The position numbers were made by a program, and so were the translations under genes. Shown piece after piece: positions 1-8,234 of a stretch of 36,341 nucleotides of DNA. The DNA is taken from assembly GCA_003427395.1 (NCBI GenBank), contig BFEA01000036.1, positions 2,515,408 through 2,551,748 of the forward strand, in the 5' to 3' direction. Origin of the DNA: Chara braunii (Eukaryota > Streptophyta > Charophyceae > Charales > Characeae). How positions within the stretch are numbered: the first letter of the stretch is position 1; the number at the start of each line of letters is the position of its first letter. The notes beneath the pieces were generated by a model. It did not search any database, was not told the origin of the DNA, and saw nothing but the letters and a program-made list of their open reading frames with translations.

Positions 1-282
1 AAGGCCAGAAACGCCGAGCCTATGTAAGTGGGACCTCGGTCCTGTTGTACACTGTTCCCTTCTGAGCAAGTGTTCGCCAAGGATTTTCAAAATTGCAGAA
101 AGAAGATAGATAGATATATATATATATATATGGAGAGAGAGAGAGAGACTATGTAGATTGCCACTAGATCAAAGATCGAAGGCCAGAAACGCCGAGCCTA
201 TGTAAGTGGGNCCTCGGTCCTGTTGTACACTGTTTCCTTCTGAGCAAGTGTTCGCCAAGGATTTTCAAAATTGCAGAAGAAG

Positions 283-345
<63 letters not shown>

Positions 346-457
346 ATGTAGATTGCCACTAGATCAAAGATCAAAGGCCAGAAACGCCGAGCCTATGTAA
401 GTGGGACCTCGGTCCTGTTGTACGCTGTTTCCTTCTGAGCAAGTGTTCGCCAAGGAT
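1..457. repeat. Satellite-like tandem repeat, about 180-195 bp, 2.5 copies
   Basis: Three consecutive units start with AAGGCCAGAAACGCCGAGCC at 1, 179 and 374. The first two end with a GATA/TA/GA microsatellite (about 105-148 and 281-342) followed by a conserved ACTATGTAGATTGCCACTAG block. The third unit stops near 457 and gives way to AT-rich unique sequence. Unit length differs because the internal microsatellite differs in length. The array probably continues beyond the left edge. Confidence 0.9.
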
Positions 458-1006
458 TTGAGAATCTATCATATACAAAAATTGAAAAAAGATTCAATAA
501 TAATATAATAATAATACTATAAAATTTATCCTATTAGCCCTCGCTCCACTACTCTCCACATGCACAATAGAACAAAAACTATGGCGGCGTATCTTTCCAT
601 GTTCTTGCGATAGATTCATTTTCATTTCGCCCATTTGGCGAGCGAGGCCCATTTTGTTGAACAACATCTTGTCTTTTTACTAGCGTGGATCCCCCTTCTT
701 TTTTTTTCCTTCTCTCAGTCTATCTATCTATCTATCTATCTATCTATTTATCTATCTATCTATATTATTCAGCATATATCTCATCCTCTCGCTACACGGG
801 GGAACACCAACCACACCTGGTACTCTCCCCAGCCCAGCATGGATCCCCTTGTGACCAATTGAACCGGTGTCCTGGCTGTACTGGTTATGGGACTTCGCGT
901 GCATAACCTCGCGTTTGTTGCCAAGGTCGCCGGTTCAATTCATGCTGGGCCGCAATACGGTGTCATGGCTGTAGTGGTTCTGGATCCAGTTTTAAACACG
1001 GTGTCA
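458..1006. other. Non-genic stretch with a (TCTA)n microsatellite
   Basis: No gene is recognisable. A (TCTA)n microsatellite occupies about 717-764. A partial inverted repeat pairs CCCAGCATG and AATTGAACCGG at 832-875 with their complements at 930-953; the left arm carries about 15 extra bases. Open frames here read through the microsatellite and look fortuitous. Confidence 0.6.
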
Positions 1007-1034
1007 GGGCGGGCGGGCGGGCGGGCGGGCGGGG
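1007..1034. repeat. (GGGC)n microsatellite
   Basis: About seven GGGC tetranucleotides in a row, GC-rich against an AT-rich background. Confidence 0.95.
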
Positions 1035-1195
1035 ATGGATCCATGGCGGGAGGGGAAGTAGAGAGTCACAAAAGCACTGTCGGCGTCAGATCGTGGGAGG
1101 GAGGGATAAAAAAAAAAGGCTTGTTGGACAAAAACCGGAGGCTTGTCAGCTCTCGGGGAGATTTGTTCATCGCGCCAAAGAACCACGACACCACC

Positions 1196-1266
1196 GCCGT
1201 CGTCGTCGTCATCATCATCATCATTTTCATCATCATCATCGTCATCATCATCATCATCATCATCTT
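1196..1266. repeat. (ATC)n trinucleotide microsatellite
   Basis: A run of GTC then ATC triplets. It produces poly-Ser, poly-Ile or poly-Asp readings in different frames, and these should not be taken as proteins. The flanks 1035-1195 and 1267-1620 show no gene. Confidence 0.95.
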
Positions 1267-1620
1267 TGAGTCTCCTCCTCCATCTCCTTCCCGCCGCTCT
1301 TTCCAGCGTCAATGTACGGCAGATCATCATCACCGATATCATCATCAGATCTTAGATCGTTGTCGTCGCCATAGCTCTAGCACTCATCCCTTTTTTTATT
1401 TTTATTATTTTTTTTTTTAATACAACAACCCGAGCTGATGCTAGGGGTGCGCTGATAAGAGCAGGCACCACTACTACCGGTAATAGCATTCTCGGGGACG
1501 CTCCATTCTATTGCTATTGGTGGGGAGCAGCACCTGCTCGAAAACGGGTCCAGGTTCCCTAAAAATTGTAGTTGTTTGTCTGAACAGACATGTGACAGGA
1601 AGCTGTGCCATTTAAATTTT

Positions 1621-1690
1621 CACAAATTTTCACAAATTTTCACAAATTTTCACAAATTTTCATAAATTTTCACAAATTTTCACAAATTTT
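1621..1690. repeat. Seven exact-period 10-bp repeats, phased AAATTTT tracts
   Basis: Seven units of CACAAATTTT, one with CATA instead of CACA, fall in perfect 10-bp register. Degenerate TTTT-rich units continue to about 1910. AAATTTT tracts repeated once per helical turn are known to give static DNA curvature, so this is probably bent DNA. The stretch 1911-2200 holds no recognisable gene. Confidence 0.9.
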
Positions 1691-2202
1691 CGCGCGTTTT
1701 CGCAAATACTTGACAAACTCCTCGCAAGTTTTTTTCCACAAAATTTTCGCAAAATTTTCACAACGTTTTCAGCACCTTTTCGACAACATTTTAAAGCAGT
1801 TTTTGAAGTTTTGTTTCGGCATTTTTTTTTTAAAGACTTTTTTGTTCATAACGTTTTCCTAGTTTTTTTCCGAGTTTTTCCACACGTGGTTTCACATTGT
1901 TTTCAGCATTTTTTTTTCAGTGCTTAAGCGAATAATGGCCAGCTTGATGGCTGCACGACGGCAGCCACCAGGTGCATGTTGTGTTGGCGCCCAACTGTCC
2001 ATAAAGCGACCTTAACAGACGGGGGCGGAAAAAAGGTGCAAAGCACATAACCGGAGAGAAAACCCAAGGTGCACTGCATATAAATTAACACATAGTACAT
2101 CGATTAAAAAAAAAAAAAATGCCATTCTATTTTAGTAATTGCAGTTCAAAAACAAAATTGAAGTACAATGTTTGCGCGGGATCCCGGCCAGACATCTATT
2201 CC

Positions 2203-2415
2203 TTGCATCGTCATCATCGTCAGCATCAGCATCATCATAATCATCATCAGCAGCAGCAGCACCATCATCATCATCAGCATCATATCAGCACCATCATCAT
2301 CGATCATCATCGATCATCATCATCACGACCATAAATATCATTTTCAACATCAACGTGAACATCATCATGTCATCATTACCGTCGTCATCATCAAAGATGT
2401 CGTCGTCATTGAGGA
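2203..2415. repeat. Imperfect (CAT)n trinucleotide repeat
   Basis: A long, imperfect CAT/CAG triplet tract broken by short unique words. The His-rich and Ile-rich open readings across it are low complexity. Confidence 0.9.
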
Positions 2416-2444
2416 GGGGATACGATGAGCAGATGAAAACTTCC

Positions 2445-2469
2445 AAAAAAAAAAAAAAAAAAAAAAAAA
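2445..2469. repeat. Poly-A run
   Basis: Twenty-five consecutive A on the plus strand. No retroelement body is recognisable immediately upstream, so it is listed only as a homopolymer. Confidence 0.9.
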
Positions 2470-2703
2470 GGAAAAAACTGGGGGATGAGATGACTAGTCT
2501 GACGTGGCACCTTCACGTTGCCAGATGTTGGACTGATCATCGCTCCTTGATTAATTAACGTTTCCTTCGGTCGGTGAATTGTTCCAGACTTCGATTGATT
2601 GATTTCGTCTCCGGAAACGGAGGAGACAAAAGGGGAGGGGGGAGGAAGGGGGCGATTGGTCTCGGCGGGTTGGCTTGATTGATTGGCTGAGTGGCTGAAA
2701 AAC

Positions 2704-2843
2704 CGATCAGTTTCTTCTCTTCCCCCCCCCAAATTGTATCCAAAACAACAGAGTATAAAAAGGTGATCAAAGAGGTGCAAAAGGCATCAGTTTCTTCTCT
2801 TCCCCAACCCCAACCCCAACCCCCCTCCCCCCTGAAAACATAC
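2704..2843 (-). other. Start of intron 1 with splice donor and G-rich tract
   Basis: Read on the minus strand, the coding exon ends in AAG followed by GTATGT, a strong 5' splice-site match at 2843-2838. Within about 10 bases the intron enters a G-rich tract (about 2803-2834): two six-G runs, then GGGG blocks separated by TT, a typical G-quadruplex pattern. A 20-base word, ATCAGTTTCTTCTCTTCCCC on the plus strand, occurs twice, near 2707 and 2787. No acceptor or second exon was recognised to the left, so the intron probably leaves the window. Confidence 0.5.
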
Positions 2844-3068
2844 CTTCAAACTCTCCGCAACCTCCTCGGGAGTGTAGTCGTCATACTGCAGGGCTTGCAG
2901 TGCTGCCAAGTCAGCGTTCTCCTCCGGATTTTCCGGCATCGCATCCAAAAAGAGGGCCATCTGCTCCCATGATTGGTCTTCCGAACCCGATCCCGATCCT
3001 GGCGCCGCCGTCGCGGCTGCATATTCCCTCGATCCCGGCGTTCCACCTTCGTCATTGCCTTGTCCCAT
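2844..3068 (-). CDS. First coding exon, TTC4/Cns1-like TPR co-chaperone (partial)
   Basis: This 75-codon exon encodes an acidic N-terminus with a Gly/Ser/Ala-rich lead (residues about 1-30) and then a segment containing ALFLDAMPENPEENADLAAL and YTPEEVAESLK. That segment matches the pattern before the TPR domain in TTC4 and yeast Cns1: a short hydrophobic LFM-type motif, then ENPxLAxLQ, then SPEEQAxxxK just ahead of the GN that opens the first TPR. The family couples Hsp90/Hsp70 to client proteins. The ATG at 3068 is the first after an in-frame TGA a short way upstream. The exon ends in phase 0 at AAG|GTATGT. The TPR repeats would lie in later exons off the left edge. The assignment rests on motif recall from a short exon and could be wrong; the exon and donor are stronger than the name. 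Confidence 0.55.
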
Positions 3069-3351
3069 TGCCCCAACCGCCCCGATGGCTCTCGATCCAA
3101 ATCACACACAAGATCCCGATTCAAGTCTCGATAACGGCCCCAATCCTAAGACCGAACCCGCTGCTTACATAGATCTGGATCCAGGTCGGGATCGCCACAG
3201 AAGCCTTCCGTCAAACCAATTTTGCCAAGTTAGCAGATCGCTGATCGGTGATTGCATTGCCGAGCGACTGTCTGCCGCCGCCGCAACCGCTGCCTCGTAC
3301 GGCCCGTTGGAGGGCCACTGCTGGTCAGACCATCACCATCTGGAACACAGC

Positions 3352-3505
3352 ACGAGCGGGACCACGAGCGGGACCACGAGCGGGACCACCAGCGGGAACA
3401 CCAGCGGGAACACCAGCGGGACCACAAGCGGGACCACGAGCGGGACCACGAGTCGGACTACGAGCGAGACTACAAGCGGGACCACGAGTCGGAGTACGAG
3501 AGGGC
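3352..3505. repeat. 12-bp minisatellite, about 13 units
   Basis: Units of GGGACCACGAGC, with CACC, AACA and TCGG variants, run head to tail just upstream of the co-chaperone-like exon. Since 12 is a multiple of 3, all frames stay open: one reads Thr-Ser-Gly-Thr, another Glu-Arg-Asp-His. That explains the long open frames here without any coding function. Confidence 0.9.
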
Positions 3506-4584
3506 CAGGTGAAGGAAAAACGGACTCCAGCGTCCACAGTGGGCCCTAAGACTCAGCACACGCGGGCAAATACGAGGGGGCGAAAAGACATCTACAGCCC
3601 GTTTTTGCGAAAACTGGGGGAGGGGAGGGAACTGGGGAAGGAGGGGAGGGCGGCGGAGAAGGGCCGGTAGCGCTAATGCTTGCGCTATTTCGCGCACTAT
3701 TCCGCAGCGGAGCGGCAATCCGAGTTTTCAACACCAGAACGGTCACTTTTCAAGGAGAAGCGCGGGCGGCTATGGTAAACTAGGGTTTCTCTCTCCCTTA
3801 CTTACCATAACAAGGGCGAGGGAGACTATAGAGATCGAGGTCACGAGCAGGCCATAGGCTCTGGCCAGGCCCGTACACGGAGTTACTGGGAGGGGAAAGG
3901 GAAGGAGGGTGAGCTCTGCTTCATACAGGAGACGGATATCGTACAGAACGAAGGTGGAAAGCGGGGAGCAATATCACAAGATTTCTGTGAGGTATTTCAA
4001 TCAGTCTCATACATCTTTCTCGCTGTTTATCCGAGGATAGGTGGAAGGCAAAACCAAGGGAAAGGGCGCAGTAGTATCGAGGAAAAGAAGCCGTCACGGC
4101 TTGGAAAATCTCGAGTATTCCTAAGGGGCTTTTGCTTGTGCTTGGTTTACGGGATATCTTCCCCCGGTCCCTACTCTCCCCTTTTCCCTAGGCATTTGCA
4201 CGAAGACCTGTCCGCTTATGCTTATTCGAGAAAAGGTGAATGCACCATCGCCTCGACAGGGCACACATATCGAGGCACCAGGTTCAAGCAGCGGAGTCAA
4301 GACTCTATTCTTCACACGAGGTGGCCTACCGATCTCAGGCTATATATCTGGCGGCTTCGGTAGAAGGAAACTGCGGGGAATTAGAAGGTTGATATACACT
4401 GGAAAACAGGGATAGTGGAAGATCGTCCGTTCCATGCATGGATGATACTAGCTTTCAACGTGTGTGCACTTGTCGGATGGATGATCTTCTTGTTTGAGAA
4501 GCAGCGGGGTAAGGGTGCTCACGGCAATAGCCTGATTAGCCGAGTAGGAGTAGAGCCGCTCATCACGGCCAAAGGAAGGGCCAG
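3506..4584. other. No recognisable gene; 5' flank of exon and LINE fragment
   Basis: No convincing protein, RNA gene or repeat array is visible. The left part would be the promoter side of the minus-strand co-chaperone-like gene, and the right part the leader of the LINE ORF1 fragment. A short hairpin, TATGGTAA with TTACCATA, lies near 3770-3810. An open frame at 4415-4681 reads one hydrophobic stretch but has no supporting homology that I recognise. Confidence 0.4.
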
Positions 4585-5434
4585 GTGCATGCATATGTGC
4601 TCTTTCCACGTAAGCCAGTATGGCGGATCACCAACCCCGAGAGGCGGGCCCCATGTCAGAGACGTAAAAAAAAAAGAATAAGAGCTGTGATAAAAGATTG
4701 CTATTCCAATGGGATTCTTCCTGACGAATTCGTACCTACCATAGAGGAGACAGGACAGGACTACGTAAGGGTCTCTGTTAATAGCAGACTCTACGAAGTA
4801 CAGGCTGAATGGCTATCAGAAAATGCAGTCTCTGTCCATTTCGAAAATGACGCCTCTACCTTACCCCCATCAGTGAAAAATCGATTAGTTCGCATTTATG
4901 AGGAGGGTTGGGTAGGGCAACAAATCTTTGATGGCGCTCCTAAAAGGGGTGTTTTTCGATGTGATGGAAGAAATTTGGTCACATATGTTGCAAGAATCCA
5001 TCGCCACATGGATGATCCGCAAGGGCTCGGACCTCATAGAGCTAGATGGGTGGAAGTACACTGTTCACTTCAGAAATTGGATGAATGAAAACGAGCTCTA
5101 TGAGTGGAACGAAGCCCAGAAGCAAAGATACTTCTGGGTAAAGGCACTCCAGGTACCTGTATCTATTCTCCCCCACATCAAGGGAGCAGTTCAGAAAGCA
5201 TTTGGGAGAATAATAAAGTGTCACGAGGCGTTTGCGGAGCCGACATCACCAGATCTTTGGAATATCAGGTTTGACATGGAGCCTGCGGCAAAAATCTGGT
5301 ACAAACAACACCTAATTATTGATCTGAATGAAGATGGATGGGTGGACGTGAACATCGCAGGTGCCGAATCCCCGTGGTGCAAGAAGTGTCGGAAATACTT
5401 TCACTCGGAAGGGGACGGGGCTCGGAAAACTTAG
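4585..5434 (+). pseudogene. LINE ORF1 (gag-like nucleic-acid-binding protein), frameshifted
   Basis: The frame that is open from 4585 contains a segment (about 4675-4990) with NGILPDEFVPTIEE, LPPSVKNRLVRIYEEGW and APKRG. After YVAR (about 4990-5003) the sense continues one base off, with WMIRKGSDLIELDGWKYTVH, FWVKALQVPV, RFDMEPAAKIWYK and DLNEDGWVDVNI. It ends in a zinc-knuckle-like CKKCRKYFHSEGDG and a TAG at 5432. This order resembles DUF4283-type LINE ORF1 proteins, which coat element RNA. The knuckle keeps C-x2-C-x4-H, but the final Cys position is Gly. Frameshift, lost Cys and absence of a following reverse transcriptase mark a dead, truncated copy. It is on the opposite strand to the LINE at the right edge; whether both belong to one family cannot be judged here. 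Confidence 0.65.
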
Positions 5435-5505
5435 GATCGCGTTTAAAATTGGTTCCTAGTTTTCTGCCGTCAATAAAACTTTATGGCAGACGGGGCTCGG
5501 AAAAC
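5414..5505. repeat. Two 17-bp perfect direct repeats at an element junction
   Basis: GACGGGGCTCGGAAAAC occurs at 5414-5430 and 5489-5505. The left copy lies in the last codons of the LINE ORF1 fragment. The right copy lies antisense inside the last small-ORF copy, where it reads FSEPR in the family frame. The 58 bases between them fit the C-terminal part of that copy. The pair marks a recombination junction, or a duplication made when the two elements met. Confidence 0.75.
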
Positions 5506-5829
5506 CTATCAAACACAATCGGAGTTATGTTACTACCTACTCTTACCCCTTTTCTTTATAATTCTCTCTTTTCTTGATCAACTGTATTACTAATCCAGCT
5601 TCGAAAAGACTCGTGATCTGTCCCTCTCTCTCTTAATGAGGAAACATAGGGCCAGATATCATACTCACCAGTGTCGAGGAACTTCACTACAAGGATATAC
5701 GCCTTCCCATGGACATAATTCTCCTCCAGGGATATGCAGCGCTCTATCTTGTAGGGAAAAAACTCCTCTACTGGTAAAAGGAACTAGGGCGCCCAGTGCT
5801 ACCGTGACTGTCGGACAGTAACCAGACAT
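5431..5829 (-). pseudogene. Sixth small-ORF copy (F) of the tandem array, degraded
   Basis: Starting at ATG 5829 the frame reads MSGYCPTVTVALGALV, then shifts in a run of T near 5755-5765. The shifted frame carries the family core FFPYKIERC, then AYILVVKFLDTGEYDIWPYV, followed by a WIS..VDQEKREL segment, a TAA, RKGVRV and DRFSEPRLP, a second TAA, and SFIDGRKLG. The same order of motifs occurs in the other copies, so identity to the family is clear despite one frameshift and two stops. The copy ends at the junction with the LINE ORF1 fragment. Its function is unknown. Confidence 0.6.
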
Positions 5830-5908
5830 TGCCTAGTCCCTAGCGACCCCCATGATTCTTCTTTCTCTCTTCGATACGTCTAATCTTTTTCAGTGCCTAC
5901 TAAGTCTT

Positions 5909-6418
5909 TTAACTAGAATCCTCAATAGAGGCACTGCTCCACTGTCTATCTCTTAAAACAGTATTAAGGATCGGCTACCAGTTCTCACCATTAACAAAAC
6001 TATTTGGAATAGGAGGACTTGGGAAACCTTCATACTCAGTAGGCTCCACACTCCAGGTAACTTTCTTACCTTCCTTCTTGAGTTCGTTTCTGTATTTACA
6101 GATGTGACTAAGTGCCCACTCGTGACACCCAGTATACCACCGTCAAATTTTCCTAGTCACTGGAGTGTATATACGCACGTTATATTCGTTGGTTTATAGG
6201 AAGCGAGTTACTAACACATACACTTTTTCTTCTGCCTCAGGTATGACTAAGACAGTGTATCTCTCAATCTTATAAGGAAACGCCCCTCTTACCGTGAAGG
6301 GTTTCAAATCCCGGAGTAGGCGCGAGATAACCGAAAAATTAATATCTGGTAATACCCTTCCTTCAGCCTTCTCCCAAATATGTCTGCTTGCTATAAAACC
6401 AGCATTCTCCTTAGTCAT
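5909..6418 (-). pseudogene. Fifth small-ORF copy (E), three in-frame stops
   Basis: ATG at 6418 lies 19 nt after the stop of copy D. One continuous frame of 169 codons contains FTVRGAFPYKIERY, EEKVYVLVTRFL, TNEYNVRIYTP, NELKKEGKKVTWSVEPTEYE and GFPSPPIPNSFVNGENW. It also contains TAA at 6196-6194, TGA at 6145-6143 and TAG at 5977-5975. Family sequence resumes in the same frame after every stop, so these are nonsense mutations and not gene ends. The TAG stands where copy A has Gln (WQPI), which fits C-to-T decay. All three stop codons occur, so codon reassignment is not a good explanation. No function is known. Confidence 0.65.
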
Positions 6419-6437
6419 AACAGACTCCTTTCCATTG

Positions 6438-6962
6438 TCAGGTGAGGGAAAATTCAAGAGAAGTTTCGTCTTGAACTTCGAACCGACGTACAAAGGTATC
6501 GGAAAACAGAGTTTTCGGTCGCATGACTAAGTCATTCTCTCTTGCTTTACCAACCACGGCAATTGCTTCTAGAAGAGGCACCCAATAAATCCTGTCAGTG
6601 AAGCTACCCGTAGTTGGAAAGCTTGGGAGTCTTTCGAATTCCCTGACTCGATTTCCCCAAGTCACTTTCTCATCCAAGCTTCGAAGTAGCTCCCTTACCC
6701 TCGAGAGATGAATGTACACTCTCCTCAGACACTCTAAATAGTCTTCTTCCTCTTTTATTCCTTCCTGAGCATAAACCCTCACGTCAAGCTTGTCGGTCTT
6801 GAGAAATCTGACCACTGGAACATACAATACTAAACGCCCTTCCTTACAGACACCGTGTCTCAATATCTCGAACGGACTATCAGTCTCAGTTACTTTATCT
6901 AACCATCCTCTACCAATGGTCACAGTCGCAATTGACGTAGAGTTTTCACATTCCAATATCAT
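6438..6962 (-). CDS. Fourth small ORF (D), divergent family member, intact
   Basis: An intact 174-codon ORF starting at ATG 6962; this ATG overlaps the TGA of ORF C as ATGA (6962-6959). Central motifs VLYVPVVRFLKTDKLDVRVY, LRSLDEKVTWGNRVREFERL and FTDRIYWVPLLEAI align in order with copies A, B, E and F: VxxRFLxTDxxDxRxY, then KVTW..xREFER, then a xGxxWxPxL motif. Unlike A and B it has a longer N-terminus (ECENSTSIATVTIGRGW) and a C-terminal extension of about 30 residues. It has no signal peptide, membrane segment or known domain that I can name. The start-stop overlap suggests coupled translation from one RNA, though this is inference. Confidence 0.6.
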   Translation of the reverse strand: MILECENSTSIATVTIGRGWLDKVTETDSPFEILRHGVCKEGRLVLYVPVVRFLKTDKLDVRVYAQEGIKEEEDYLECLRRVYIHLSRVRELLRSLDEKVTWGNRVREFERLPSFPTTGSFTDRIYWVPLLEAIAVVGKARENDLVMRPKTLFSDTFVRRFEVQDETSLEFSLT

Positions 6963-7294
6963 TGTCTTGGGCTGCTTCTAGCGCCTCTAGCCCGACTGTC
7001 CGCAGAATGCTGTTTAGATAGAATGGTATCATCTCTCGCATGTAGCATCACTCTCCTGCCATCCGAACTTTTGCAATCCAGCAAATGCCTAATCTTAGTC
7101 TGATCCGTAATTGCTCTAAAAGCAGCCGCCCGCATAAGCTCAAGGTAGTGCTCTACCATGCGAATTTCATCGCGCCTACCTAGCCTAGTGTCGCGTCCTC
7201 TCACGACCCCGATGACAGTCGCTCGTTGCTCATCTAGATAGACCTCGAAGCAGAAACTCTCTCCGTCATCAGGAATGTAGACATCTCTTGGCAT
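6959..7294 (-). CDS. Third small ORF (C), unrelated or very divergent, intact
   Basis: A 111-codon ORF from ATG 7294, only 3 nt after the stop of copy B (7300-7298), and overlapping ORF D by 4 nt. It begins MPRDVYIPDDGESFCFEVYL and continues with TVIGVVRGRDTRLGRRDEIR, then a likely helix (MVEHYLELMRAAAFRAI), and ends Arg/Ser-rich. It lacks the FPY..ER and RFLDTDDYD motifs of its neighbours. The segment from GxxTRxGRRDEI through the helix loosely resembles ERIEILI..ELYLRSVADEE in the relic ORF at 9421-10484, which may mean a second family is shared across the LTR boundary. That resemblance is weak. Function unknown. Confidence 0.5.
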   Translation of the reverse strand: MPRDVYIPDDGESFCFEVYLDEQRATVIGVVRGRDTRLGRRDEIRMVEHYLELMRAAAFRAITDQTKIRHLLDCKSSDGRRVMLHARDDTILSKQHSADSRARGARSSPRQ

Positions 7295-7647
7295 GGCTCA
7301 CCACACTCGGCCCCTAAGTACCGCGTTGAGGATTGGTCCCCAGTCTTTCCCGTCGCAGAAGCTAGCAAACACATGCGGAGTTGGGAATCTCTCAAACTCT
7401 CTAGGCAGGACACTCCAAGTCACTTTCTTCCCTCGTTGTCTCAGCAACAGTCTTTCATCCAGGACATACTCAACAGCAGTTATCCAACATGCCTCATAAT
7501 CGATCCCTCTTCTTGTCTCAGCAGATACATGTGGCCTCACATCATAGTCATCCGTATCAAGAAACCGAGTTACAAGGACATACAAGATCAAATAAAATAA
7601 GCTGTTTGTTTTGTTGTGGCGGCTGCGTTGACTCTTTTGGGTGAGTT

Positions 7648-7721
7648 GCATTCTTAGCTCAGCTGGATAGAGCAACAACCTTCTAAGTTGAAGGTCACAG
7701 GTTCAAATCCTGTAGGATGCT
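7648..7721 (+). tRNA. trnR-UCU: tRNA-Arg (UCU), mitochondrial type
   Basis: Acceptor arms GCATTCT and AGGATGC pair with one G-T wobble. The D-arm is GCTC/GAGC, the anticodon loop CTTCTAA gives UCU, and the T-arm is ACAGG/CCTGT around TTCAAAT. No CCA is encoded. The form fits plant-lineage mitochondrial trnR-UCU. As nuclear insert DNA it is probably not expressed. Confidence 0.85.
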
Positions 7722-7730
7722 GAATTCTTC

Positions 7731-7817
7731 GGGAGAGTGGCCGAGTGGTTAAAAGCGACAGACTGTAAATCTGTTGAAGGTTATATTTCTACGTAGGTTC
7801 GAATCCTGCCTCTCCCA
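7731..7817 (+). tRNA. trnY-GUA: tRNA-Tyr (GUA), mitochondrial type
   Basis: Acceptor arms GGGAGAG and CTCTCCC pair perfectly, with discriminator A at 7817. Anticodon stem CAGA/TCTG flanks a loop with GTA. A long variable arm and T-arm GTAGG/CCTGC around TTCGAAT are present. The closing sequence strongly resembles land-plant mitochondrial trnY. It lies 9 bp from the Arg gene on the same strand. The variable arm looks a few bases longer than I would expect (ATATTT). Confidence 0.9.
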
Positions 7818-8234
7818 CTTCGTGGCCTTCATACATTCATGAATTACATGTAATGTATTTGTAGGGGCGAAAGTCTAGGATGGATCTATTCTATTATTAT
7901 CTGATGGTAATTCTCTATGTCTACTCTTCGTTGCTAATTTCATTATGTATGATATTAATCCATATAGAATTGGACACTAAAGAAAAGGCTCGAGTCGAGT
8001 GAAGAGTGATATAGGTAATGAAATTAATAAGAAATTAAATTCATTTATTGAATATAGCGTAACCTGCTATTCATTCATTCCGCAGATTAGGCGAGGCTAC
8101 GGTGCCTTTCTTTCTTTTTCTTTTCTTTTTTTGTTTGTTTCTTCACACACCTCTCAATGACGTACGGGAAGGCACCCCCAACCGTGATCCTAGTCAGCGC
8201 CTCTATCACTTTCGTTACTGCTGACATTGACTAC

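Larger units (their letters stand above)
7590..8143. mobile_element. Mitochondrial-type DNA insert (NUMT-like) inside copy B
   Basis: The segment interrupts the copy-B reading frame and holds two closely spaced tRNA genes typical of plant mitochondria. The ends are approximate, set by where family coding sequence stops and resumes. One end is a T-rich tract on the plus strand (about 8104-8143). The rest (7818-8100) is AT-rich without a recognisable gene. An A-rich end could suggest RNA-mediated insertion, but it lies on the strand opposite to the tRNA sense, so direct DNA insertion is likelier. Confidence 0.6.
7298..8227 (-). pseudogene. Second small-ORF copy (B), split by a mitochondrial-type insert
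   Basis: The 5' part starts at ATG 8227, 7 nt after the stop of copy A. It reads MSAVTKVIEALTRITVGGAF then PYVIERCV before entering an A-rich tract. The family frame resumes near 7580 with LYVLVTRFLDTDDYDVRPHV, then LLLRQRGKKVTWSVLPREFE, RFPTPHVFASFCDGKDWGPI and LNAVLRGRVW, and a TGA at 7300. Between the parts lies about 550 bp with two tRNA genes on the opposite strand. Both coding parts are otherwise undamaged, so the insertion looks younger than the decay seen in copies E and F. Removing the insert in thought gives a product close in length to copy A. Confidence 0.65.

Noticed and set aside
1004-1355. Poly-Asp, poly-Met, poly-Ser and poly-Ile open frames
   Set aside because: All come from the ATC microsatellite and disappear outside it.
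3055-3549. Open frames with Thr-Ser-Gly or Glu-Arg-Asp-His peptide repeats
   Set aside because: They are translations of the 12-bp minisatellite, open in several frames and on both strands, and unrelated to the minus-strand exon.
5909-6418. Reassigned stop codons in array copy E
   Set aside because: TAA, TGA and TAG all occur internally, while neighbouring ORFs A, C and D use TAA and TGA as normal ends. Nonsense decay is simpler.
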